Shown: one piece after another, positions 16,870 through 23,529 of the stretch | How positions within the stretch are numbered: the first letter of the stretch is position 1 | Layout: every line of letters begins with the position of its first letter | NCBI GenBank assembly: GCA_015059685.1 | Contig: SUZW01000006.1 | Span: 1 to 64,000, forward strand | Length of the DNA: 64,000 nucleotides | Reading direction: 5' to 3' | Origin: Rikenellaceae bacterium | Lineage (GTDB): Bacteria > Bacteroidota > Bacteroidia > Bacteroidales > Rikenellaceae | The notes under the pieces: model-generated | Databases searched by the model: none | Told to the model about the DNA's origin: nothing | What the model saw: the letters and a program-made list of their open reading frames with translations, nothing else | Translations under genes and position numbers: made by a program

Positions 16870-17868
16870 TTAAAACAATTCTCCTTCTTTTTCGGGCAGT
16901 GTTAAGCCCAAGTGTTTGTATGCCAACTCCGTAACTTCACGACCTCGTGGGGTGCGCTTCAGGAAGCCCTCCTTGATGAGGAATGGCTCATAGACCTCCT
17001 CGATGGTGCCGGCATCCTCGCTCACAGCCGTAGCGATGGTGTTCAAGCCGACAGGACCACCATTGAACTTGGCGATGATGGTCGAGAGTATCTTGTTGTC
17101 CATCATATCCAAACCTCGTGAGTCGATATTGAGCGCCTCCAATGCCATTCGGGTAATCTCCAGGTCGATGCAACCCTCGCCCTTAACCATTGCAAAGTCA
17201 CGCACACGACGCAACAGCGAATTGACGATACGAGGCGTGCCTCGTGAGCGCAGAGCAATCTCGAGCGCAGCATCGTCGTCTATCGAAACACCCAAAATCG
17301 AGGCGGAACGCTTCACAATGCGGCTCAGCACCTGCGAGTCGTAATATTCGAGATGGCACTGAATACCAAATCGGGCACGCAATGGCGAGGTTAAAAGACC
17401 GCTTCGGGTGGTTGCTCCGATAAGGGTAAATGGCGCAAGCTCAATCTGAATAGAACGAGCCGACGGGCCCTTGTCGAGCACGATATCAATTTTGAAATCC
17501 TCCATTGCCGAGTAGAGATACTCCTCGACGATAGGGGAGAGGCGGTGTATCTCGTCGATAAAGAGTACATCGCCTGCCGAGAGGTTTGTCAGCAGACCTG
17601 CCAGGTCGCCAGGTTTGTCGAGTACAGGGCCCGAAGTAACCTTCAACTGCGCACCCATCTCGTTGGCGATAATGTTTGCCAAGGTGGTCTTACCGAGTCC
17701 CGGAGGACCATGCAGCAGGGTGTGGTCGAGCGAGTCGCCACGCATCAACGCTGCCTTGATAAAGACACGCAAGTTCTCGACAATCTTCTCTTGACCCGAA
17801 AATTGCTCTAACTCCTGCGGGCGTATTCTGCCCTCGAACTCGCTGTCGCTCTCAATTCTTCTATCCAT
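16870..17868 (-). CDS. ruvB: Holliday junction branch-migration helicase RuvB
   Basis: This AAA+ hexameric motor drives branch migration with RuvA. Walker A is GPPGLGKT (54-61), Walker B contains DEIHR (105-109), and the ATTRSGLLT and RGTPRIVN segments (sensor I and arginine-finger regions) follow. The start MDRRIESD at 17868 gives 332 residues, the family length. An upstream in-frame ATG would add 11 residues encoded by the heptad repeat array, which is unlikely to be translated. gpsA and the HAD gene follow closely. Confidence 0.97.
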   Translation of the reverse strand: MDRRIESDSEFEGRIRPQELEQFSGQEKIVENLRVFIKAALMRGDSLDHTLLHGPPGLGKTTLANIIANEMGAQLKVTSGPVLDKPGDLAGLLTNLSAGDVLFIDEIHRLSPIVEEYLYSAMEDFKIDIVLDKGPSARSIQIELAPFTLIGATTRSGLLTSPLRARFGIQCHLEYYDSQVLSRIVKRSASILGVSIDDDAALEIALRSRGTPRIVNSLLRRVRDFAMVKGEGCIDLEITRMALEALNIDSRGLDMMDNKILSTIIAKFNGGPVGLNTIATAVSEDAGTIEEVYEPFLIKEGFLKRTPRGREVTELAYKHLGLTLPEKEGELF

Positions 17869-17870
17869 AT

Positions 17871-17950
17871 TATTAGCTATTAGCCATTGGCCATTGGCCA
17901 TTAGCTATTATCCATATTATTAGCTGTTAGCCATTAGCCATTAGCTATTT
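17871..17950 (-). repeat. Long GCTAATN heptad array upstream of ruvB
   Basis: About nine degenerate 7-base units (minus strand GCTAATG, GCCAATG, GCTAATA) fall in two blocks separated by ATAATATGGATAATA, which itself duplicates the bases around the ruvB start. It is the longest array of this family in the window. Confidence 0.8.
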
Positions 17951-17975
17951 TAGTTTTTCGCTTTCCGCTTGTAAG

Positions 17976-18047
17976 TGACCCCGAGCGGATTCGAACCGCT
18001 ATCGTAAGAACCGGAATCTTATATTCTATCCATTGAACTACGGGGCC
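17976..18047 (-). tRNA. tRNA-Arg (anticodon CCG)
   Basis: The 72-base cloverleaf on the minus strand has acceptor GGCCCCG/CGGGGTC (one G-U pair), D stem GTTC/GAAT, anticodon stem TAAGA/TCTTA around loop TTCCGGT (anticodon CCG, reads CGG), T stem AGCGG/CCGCT with loop TTCGAAT, and discriminator A. CCA is not encoded and must be added after transcription. Confidence 0.95.
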
Positions 18048-18074
18048 AACTTTTTTTGCAAAGGTAGCAAAATA

Positions 18075-18106
18075 AATTGACAATTGAGAATTGAGAATTG
18101 ACAATT
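18075..18106. repeat. AATTGAC heptad array
   Basis: AATTGAC AATTGAG AATTGAG AATTGAC AATT lies between the tRNA and the riboswitch promoter. It has the same 7-base period and is related to the AATTGTC arrays upstream of dnaE and ettA. Confidence 0.8.
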
Positions 18107-18128
18107 ATTTCAAAAACAGCTCAAACTT

Positions 18129-18160
18129 TTGCACTTTTTGCAAATATTTTCCTATCTTTG
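18129..18160 (+). promoter_or_regulatory. Promoter of the FMN riboswitch
   Basis: TTG (18129-18131), a 21-base spacer and TATCTTTG (18153-18160) match the Bacteroidetes consensus; the riboswitch begins 10 bases later. Confidence 0.75.
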
Positions 18161-18169
18161 TGTCGAAAT

Positions 18170-18323
18170 ACTTGGGGCAGGGTGAAACTCCCTACCGGTG
18201 GTGATAGTCCACGACTCCTTCGAGGGCGGCTGATTTGGGGCTTCTTGGTGATGCTCCGAATGCCCAAAGAGGACTGAATTGGTGAAATTCCAATACCGAC
18301 GGTCAGAGTCCGGATGAGAAAGT
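18170..18323 (+). promoter_or_regulatory. FMN riboswitch (RFN element)
   Basis: All conserved RFN blocks are present: GGGGCAGGGTGAAA at the 5' side, CTCCCTACCGGTGGTGATAG, GGTGAAATTCCAATACCGAC, and GGTCAGAGTCCGGATGAGA at the 3' side, closed by a short ACTT/AAGT P1. A variable hairpin occupies about 18240-18270. These RNAs bind flavin mononucleotide and switch off riboflavin synthesis or uptake genes. No rib gene follows; the next gene on this strand is the TonB-dependent receptor at 18620. Confidence 0.95.
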
Positions 18324-18351
18324 AGGTGAGGTTGTATTAAACCTATTTACT
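18321..18351 (+). promoter_or_regulatory. Hairpin overlapping riboswitch P1 (expression platform?)
   Basis: AGTAGGT pairs with ATTTACT and AGGTT with AACCT across a bulge. The left arm uses the 3' strand of riboswitch helix P1, so the two cannot form together. T-rich sequence follows (TTCTTTTATGTTTTTTT), which could terminate transcription. It may be the switch element. Confidence 0.5.
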
Positions 18352-18459
18352 GCGTTCTTTTATGTTTTTTTGGGCTCTTTTTATTTGTAATTTTTGTCAC
18401 ATAGAACCACTATGCTCCGCAAATTACAATAAAAAATAACCACAAAAACAACTATAAAA

Positions 18460-18467
18460 TAACTTTG
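18460..18467 (+). promoter_or_regulatory. Candidate second -7 box upstream of the receptor
   Basis: TAACTTTG fits TAnnTTTG, with no TTG at the right distance. If used, the receptor would be transcribed without the FMN riboswitch but with the second structured leader. Confidence 0.35.
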
Positions 18468-18472
18468 TAAAT

Positions 18473-18573
18473 AAGTTCAAAACAACCTCAGATTTATGAA
18501 TGATGATTTCAGGTTTCTCGAACTTCGCAAGCCTTGAAATCTCTCGTTGAAAATCAATCATCATCTGTGGTTG
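18473..18573 (+). promoter_or_regulatory. Structured leader of unknown class before the receptor
   Basis: ACAACCTCAGAT near 18482 can pair with ATCTGTGGTTGT near 18562 (11 of 12 positions). Inside, ATGATGAT pairs with ATCATCAT, or alternatively GATTTCAGG pairs with CCTTGAAATC; these inner helices share bases and exclude each other. It ends just before a terminator that abuts the receptor start. I do not recognise it as a known riboswitch. Confidence 0.45.
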
Positions 18574-18574
18574 T

Positions 18575-18605
18575 AATGTCCCGAGTTGTTGTTGGGGCAT
18601 TTTTT
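18575..18605 (+). terminator. Intrinsic terminator directly before the receptor ATG
   Basis: AATGTCCC / GGGGCATT (8 bp with one G-T pair, 11-base loop) followed by six T residues, ending 14 bases before the start codon at 18620. Its position implies premature termination control (attenuation) of the receptor, or the end of a leader RNA. Confidence 0.75.
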
Positions 18606-18619
18606 ATTTATATATAGAT

Positions 18620-21600
18620 ATGAAGCGTGTTATATTGGCTTTATTTGCCTTGGTAGTGGCAGCAACAACTACCGCACAATCGACCACCGCATCGCTCTTC
18701 GGCTTTGTGACCGACAGCGAGGGCAAGCCCCTTGTCGGAGCGACAGTGGTGGCAACACATATCCCAACCGAGACGGTCTATGGTGCCGTGTGCGACAAGG
18801 GCGGAGCCTACCGACTGCAGGGTCTGCGTGTGGGTGGCCCCTACAGAGTGGAGTTCTCGTTTGTGGGCTACAAGGATAAGAAGATTGAGGATATCGCCCT
18901 GTCGTTAGGCGAAAAGCAACAGATAGATGCTCAATTGCACGATTTGCAAGCAATAGATGCGGTGGTGGTTACGAGCGACAAGTTCACCGAGAGCCGTATG
19001 GGTGCAGGCGAGGTCTTCCACAGCGACCTTATCGAGCGCACACCTACCGTGTCACGCTCCATTGACGACATCACCCGCCTTGCTCCGCAGGCTATGGTGT
19101 CGAAGGATGGTGGCATCTCGATTGCCGGCACAAACTCTCGCTACAACTCCTTCCAAATCGATGGTACTGCCTCGAACGATATGTACGGCTTGACCTCGAC
19201 AGGTACAAATGGCGGCCTTGCGGGTGCAAACCCCATACCGCTCGATGCTATCTCGGATATTCAGGTCGTTACCGCCCCCTTTGATGTACGCCAGGGTGGC
19301 TTTAGCGGTGGCGGCATAAACGCCATAACCAAGTCGGGAACAAACTCCTTCTCGGGCACGGCATACGCCTACTACAACGACCATAATTTCTATGGTCGCA
19401 GCCCTATGAGTGGGGCAAAACTTGCCGAGCAGCAGACGCAGATATACGGCGTGTCGCTCGGAGGTGCAATAGTCAAAAACAAACTGTTCTTCTTCCTCAA
19501 CGGAGAGTTCAACCTCGACTCCTCGCCCTCGTCGTACTATGTGGGCGACAGCGGTTGCCGTATCTCCGAGAGCGATGCCAAGGCCATCGCCAACCGTTTC
19601 TACGAACTTACGGGCTACGATGGCGGAGGCTATGGCGAGCAGACCTTATCGAAGCAGATGGGCTCGTTGATTGCTCGCCTCGATTGGAACATCTCCTCTC
19701 GTCACAACCTCTCGCTACGCTACAACTTCCTCGATGCCAAGAAGGATGAGTTCGTCTCGAGTGCCACGCTCCTGCGCTTCAATGGTGAGGGCTACACCTC
19801 GATTGCCGACACCCATTCGGTGGTGGCGGAGCTCAACTCTCGTGTATCGTCGAAGATGTTTAACGAGTTCCGTGTGGGCTACACCCGTGTCCACGATGGG
19901 CGTGATGCTATGAGTGGCGAGAAGTACCCCTATGTCGAGATTAAGAAGATGCGTGATGGCGACAATACCTCGGTCTATATCGGCACAGACCCCTTTGCCA
20001 TAATGAACGACCTGGTGCAGAACACCGTGACGCTGACTGACAACTTCTCCTACTATGCCGATGCGCACACCATCACCGTGGGTACGCACAACGAGATTTT
20101 CAACTCCTCGTGCCTCTATATGGCTAACGCCTTGGGAGCCTACACCTACAACACGCTCGACGACTTCCTCAACGACAATGCTCGTAAATATGTCCGCAAC
20201 TACTCGGACAACCCATATACGAATATAACATCGGCACAATTTGGCCTCTATATCCAGGATGAGTGGAACGCCTCGCCTCGATTTTCGATGACCTACGGTC
20301 TGCGAGCCGATATCCCCGTGGTATTTGGTAACCCTCCCACAAATGAGGCGTTCAACTCATCGGATATAGCCCAAAAGTACGGTATCCAGACCAACCAGGT
20401 GCCGGAGCCTACGCTGCTGCTCTCGCCCCGTATCGGTGTGCGCTGGCAGATAGCCAAGAGCGCAGAGGCCTCGACCTTGTTGCGAGGTGGTGCAGGCGTC
20501 TTCTCGGGCAGAATACCGTTTGTGTGGATATCTAACTGCTTCTCCAACAGCGGTGTAACACAAAAGGGCTATACGCTCGACAGCAGCAAAGGACAAGCCG
20601 TACCAAAGTTTGGTGAGGAGCCTTCGGGTGCAGAGGGAGTGTCGTCAAATCCGATGCTTAATATCGTGGCGAAGGATTTTCGCTATCCGCAGGTGGCTCG
20701 TGCAACGCTCGCCCTGGAGCAGAACTACAGGGGGTGGAACTTTGCAGTTGAGGGTATCTTCACAAAGTCGATAAACGACCTCTTGATTACGAACCTGACA
20801 GCGCAAGATAAGGGTGGCAAACTCTATGCGGTAAATGAGGCTCTTGCCAACGAGCAGAACACCACGACACTCTACGACACCTCGCTTGCAAAGTCCTACT
20901 CCTCGATTTACCTCTTGTCGAACACCTCGAAGGGTTATGGCTACTCGGTGAGTGCATCAGTAGCAAAGTCGTTCCGTTTTGGACTCGACTTGTACGCTGC
21001 ATACACCTTCGCACACTCCTACTCGGCAATGGATGGCGTGTCGGCACAGGCTCTCAACACTTGGAGCAGAAACTACTCGGCAGATAGTAATGCACCCGCA
21101 TTGAGCTACTCGCTGTTCGATGTTCCGCACAAGGTTACAGCGATGTTGTCGTATCGTTCCCCTCGCTATGCCAAGGTACTCGGCACGACCATTTCGTTGC
21201 TCTATCAGGGCTACTCGGGTATGCGTTATTCGCTCACATACGCCTCGACTGCCGACGCCAACAACGACAGCAGCTACGGCAATACGACAATATATATCCC
21301 TACGGCCGAGGAGCTGCAGGCGATGGAGTTCGAGAGTGAGGAGCAGCGCATCGCCTTTGGCAACTATATCGAGGCGACCCCTGCACTGCGTCGCAGCCGT
21401 GGCAGCTTCCTTGCCCGCAACGCTATGCAGACACCTTTTGAGCACCATCTCGACCTCCACATAGCGCAGGATATATACTTTGGAGCAGAGCGTTCACGTA
21501 AGGTGCAGATTACGCTCGATGTGATAAATTTCGGCTCGCTTCTATCGAAAGATTGGGGTGCAAGCTACTACACCTCGAAGTATCGTATCTCGCCTGTCGA

Positions 21601-21730
21601 GATTTACGACTATGCAACCGATGCCGAGGGCAACCGCACACCAAAATATCGCTTTGTGGGTGCCGATGTGTCGCAAAACGACCTCCTCTCACGCTGGCGT
21701 ATGCAGGTGGGTGTGAGGGTGGTGTTCTAA
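18620..21730 (+). CDS. Oar-like TonB-dependent outer-membrane receptor
   Basis: This 1036-residue protein has a signal peptide (1-19, cleavage near TTAQS), a carboxypeptidase-regulatory-like domain (about 22-105), a plug (about 115-230; SIDDITRLAPQ, DAISDIQVVTAPFDVRQGGFSGGGINAITKSG) and a C-terminal 22-strand-type barrel ending in a Phe. The plug wording matches Oar-type receptors. Such proteins import ligands with energy from TonB-ExbBD. No SusD-like lipoprotein follows. The upstream FMN riboswitch suggests flavin-related regulation, so a flavin or flavin-precursor ligand is possible but unproven. The stop overlaps the antiporter stop on the other strand. Confidence 0.88.
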   Translation: MKRVILALFALVVAATTTAQSTTASLFGFVTDSEGKPLVGATVVATHIPTETVYGAVCDKGGAYRLQGLRVGGPYRVEFSFVGYKDKKIEDIALSLGEKQQIDAQLHDLQAIDAVVVTSDKFTESRMGAGEVFHSDLIERTPTVSRSIDDITRLAPQAMVSKDGGISIAGTNSRYNSFQIDGTASNDMYGLTSTGTNGGLAGANPIPLDAISDIQVVTAPFDVRQGGFSGGGINAITKSGTNSFSGTAYAYYNDHNFYGRSPMSGAKLAEQQTQIYGVSLGGAIVKNKLFFFLNGEFNLDSSPSSYYVGDSGCRISESDAKAIANRFYELTGYDGGGYGEQTLSKQMGSLIARLDWNISSRHNLSLRYNFLDAKKDEFVSSATLLRFNGEGYTSIADTHSVVAELNSRVSSKMFNEFRVGYTRVHDGRDAMSGEKYPYVEIKKMRDGDNTSVYIGTDPFAIMNDLVQNTVTLTDNFSYYADAHTITVGTHNEIFNSSCLYMANALGAYTYNTLDDFLNDNARKYVRNYSDNPYTNITSAQFGLYIQDEWNASPRFSMTYGLRADIPVVFGNPPTNEAFNSSDIAQKYGIQTNQVPEPTLLLSPRIGVRWQIAKSAEASTLLRGGAGVFSGRIPFVWISNCFSNSGVTQKGYTLDSSKGQAVPKFGEEPSGAEGVSSNPMLNIVAKDFRYPQVARATLALEQNYRGWNFAVEGIFTKSINDLLITNLTAQDKGGKLYAVNEALANEQNTTTLYDTSLAKSYSSIYLLSNTSKGYGYSVSASVAKSFRFGLDLYAAYTFAHSYSAMDGVSAQALNTWSRNYSADSNAPALSYSLFDVPHKVTAMLSYRSPRYAKVLGTTISLLYQGYSGMRYSLTYASTADANNDSSYGNTTIYIPTAEELQAMEFESEEQRIAFGNYIEATPALRRSRGSFLARNAMQTPFEHHLDLHIAQDIYFGAERSRKVQITLDVINFGSLLSKDWGASYYTSKYRISPVEIYDYATDAEGNRTPKYRFVGADVSQNDLLSRWRMQVGVRVVF

Positions 21731-23175
21731 CGCTCCACCTTTCTGTAAATCTTGTAGCCGATGGCGGCTACAAAGAGCGACATGAGTGGGCTGATAAGGT
21801 TGAACAAGCAGTAGGGTAGGTAGGTGAGCGTTGCTACACCGAGTACCGTAGATTGCGTCATACCGCAGGAGTTCCACGGCACAAGCACCGATGTTACGGT
21901 GGCTGTATCCTCGACTGAACGGCTCAATAGTCGCCCCTCCAAGCCCCTCTTTTGGTAGAATTCACGGAAGGCACTGCCCGTGATGATGATGGAGATATAT
22001 TGGTCGGCCGTGACAAGGTTGCAGAATAGTCCTGTGGCCAGGGTTGAACCTACGACACTGATGGTGCGGTGGGCGTAACGCACGAAGATGCGTGTCAGCA
22101 CCTCCAACATTCCGCTACCGGCCATAACGCCACCAAAGCACATTGCACAGAGCACCAACCATATAGTCTTGAGCATTCCTGCCATACCCGAGGTTGCAAC
22201 CAAGCCGTTGAGCGTCTCGTGCCCCGTGTCGATGGCGGTGCTACCCGAAGATACAACCATAAGGGCTCTAAAGGTTGATAGAGAGCCTTCGCCACCCACC
22301 TTGGCGATGATGTCGGGCTGTGCTACGACCATAGACACACACGCCATAACAACCGATATAAAGAGCGTTACGAGTGCCGGCAACTTGCGCACGATAAGCA
22401 ACATCGTCACGATAGGTACCAAAATCAGCCACCCCGATATGGTGAATGAAGAGCGCAACGCCGAGGAGAGAGCCTCAATCTCTGCGGGCGAACTACCGCT
22501 GTGGGTGAAACTCACGATGAAAAATACTATCAACGCTATCACAAACGATGGTACGGTGGTGATGGTCATGTAGTTTATATGCTCGAAGAGAGGCACTCGC
22601 ACGGTCGAAGAGGCGAGTACCGTGGTGTCCGAGAGTGCCGACATCTTGTCGCCAAAGTAGGCACCCGAGATTATCGCTCCCGCAATCCAACCCTCGTCGA
22701 AGCCCTCGGCACGACCAATACCCATAAGGGCGACACCTATGGTTGCAATGGTGGTCCACGAACTACCCGTGACGATGGCAACCATGGCGCAGATAAGGCA
22801 CGCTACGCCCAAGAATATATTGGGGCTGATGATTTGAAGGCCGTAGTACATAAGGGTGGGTACTACGCCACTCAACATCCAGCTGCTCGACACGGCTCCG
22901 ATAAGCAAGAGTATGATGATAGCCGATGCCGAGGTACGGATATTCTCGACTATGGCATTTTCGAGTACGCTCCACTTCACGCCACATACGACGATAGCGA
23001 TAAATGCCGCTACGGAGGAGGCTATGAGTAGTGCCACCTGACTGCCACCATCTATGGCGTCGGTGCCAAAGGCCTTGATTACGAATGCCAGCATTACCAC
23101 AAGAACTACAAGTGGAATTGCTGCGTACCACACCGATATTTCGTGGTGCTGGAAGATATATTTCGGCAATTTCAT
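21727..23175 (-). CDS. NhaC-family Na+/H+ antiporter
   Basis: This inner-membrane antiporter has about 12 hydrophobic segments. TGSSWTTIATIGVALMGIG and the following GAYFGDKMSALSDTTVLASS stretch are typical of NhaC; HETLNGLVATSGM and SVEDTATVTSVLVPWN in the second half repeat the fold. It probably exports sodium for protons. The start MKLPKYIF (23175) gives 482 residues; a start 5 codons upstream would lie inside the promoter box. Its TAG and the TAA of the receptor share the bases CTAA, a 4-base convergent overlap with no room for a terminator between them. Confidence 0.88.
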   Translation of the reverse strand: MKLPKYIFQHHEISVWYAAIPLVVLVVMLAFVIKAFGTDAIDGGSQVALLIASSVAAFIAIVVCGVKWSVLENAIVENIRTSASAIIILLLIGAVSSSWMLSGVVPTLMYYGLQIISPNIFLGVACLICAMVAIVTGSSWTTIATIGVALMGIGRAEGFDEGWIAGAIISGAYFGDKMSALSDTTVLASSTVRVPLFEHINYMTITTVPSFVIALIVFFIVSFTHSGSSPAEIEALSSALRSSFTISGWLILVPIVTMLLIVRKLPALVTLFISVVMACVSMVVAQPDIIAKVGGEGSLSTFRALMVVSSGSTAIDTGHETLNGLVATSGMAGMLKTIWLVLCAMCFGGVMAGSGMLEVLTRIFVRYAHRTISVVGSTLATGLFCNLVTADQYISIIITGSAFREFYQKRGLEGRLLSRSVEDTATVTSVLVPWNSCGMTQSTVLGVATLTYLPYCLFNLISPLMSLFVAAIGYKIYRKVER

Positions 23176-23179
23176 GGCG

Positions 23180-23187
23180 CAAAGATA
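23180..23187 (-). promoter_or_regulatory. -7 box 4 bases before the antiporter ATG
   Basis: TATCTTTG on the minus strand ends at 23180 and the ATG begins at 23175. A normal start site would fall at or next to the start codon, giving a leaderless or nearly leaderless mRNA. Confidence 0.5.
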
Positions 23188-23220
23188 CAAAAAAAGTTGA
23201 AAGTTGGCACAAGGAAGATT

Positions 23221-23256
23221 AGAGGCGTTAGGGGCGTTAGAGGCGTTAGGGGTGCG
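23221..23256. repeat. 9-base tandem array (AGRGGCGTT)
   Basis: Three perfect-period 9-base units AGAGGCGTT AGGGGCGTT AGAGGCGTT and one degenerate unit lie between the antiporter and dnaE. A relative occurs at 56801-56830. Confidence 0.75.
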
Positions 23257-23329
23257 CTTGAGGGTTTTGGTTGTCGGGGACTCTGAAGGTGGTCAAGGCG
23301 CAAGTGAATTAAGGGTTAGTAAGGGCGAG

Positions 23330-23401
23330 TAACGGCCAGTAAAGAAGGCGCTATACCCTTACTGGCCCTTAATAGCCCTTACTGGCCCTTACTGGCCGTT
23401 A
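23330..23401. repeat. REP-like element, copy A, 13-base inverted ends
   Basis: TAACGGCCAGTAA (23330-23342) and TTACTGGCCGTTA (23389-23401) bracket a 46-base core made of 10-base CCCTTACTGG-type units. The right flank is TCAGATTGCGCCA followed by TCTCGTC heptads. The core reads opposite to copy B at 32004-32075 although the right flank is the same. Confidence 0.9.
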
Positions 23402-23416
23402 TCAGATTGCGCCATC

Positions 23417-23481
23417 TCTCGTCTCTCGTCTTTCGTCTCTCGTCTAAAAAATTGTCAATTGTCAATTGTCAATTGTCAATT
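23417..23481. repeat. TCTCGTC and AATTGTC heptad arrays upstream of dnaE
   Basis: Four TCTCGTC-type units (23417-23444) are followed by four perfect AATTGTC units plus a half unit (23450-23481). The second array overlaps the dnaE promoter. Confidence 0.9.
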
Positions 23482-23495
23482 ATTTTGTATCTTTG
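23466..23495 (+). promoter_or_regulatory. dnaE promoter, -33 inside a heptad array
   Basis: TTG (23466-23468), a 19-base spacer and TATCTTTG (23488-23495). The TTG is part of an AATTGTC repeat unit. Confidence 0.65.
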
Positions 23496-23529
23496 TCCGA
23501 GTTTCACACTTTTAGAAGATAGAGCCACA

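Noticed and set aside
17869..17901. N-terminal extension of RuvB
   Set aside because: The 11 extra residues are encoded by the GCTAATN repeat array; the family start is MDRRIESD.
18496..18537. 13-codon leader peptide in the receptor leader
   Set aside because: The frame has no run of a regulatory amino acid and no clear ribosome site, so a translation attenuator is not supported.
23417..23481. CRISPR array
   Set aside because: The units are 7 bases with no spacers and no cas genes nearby.
23407..23529. N-terminal extension of DnaE
   Set aside because: It would start at TTG and be encoded by intergenic heptad repeats and the promoter; the PHP domain begins normally at 23530.
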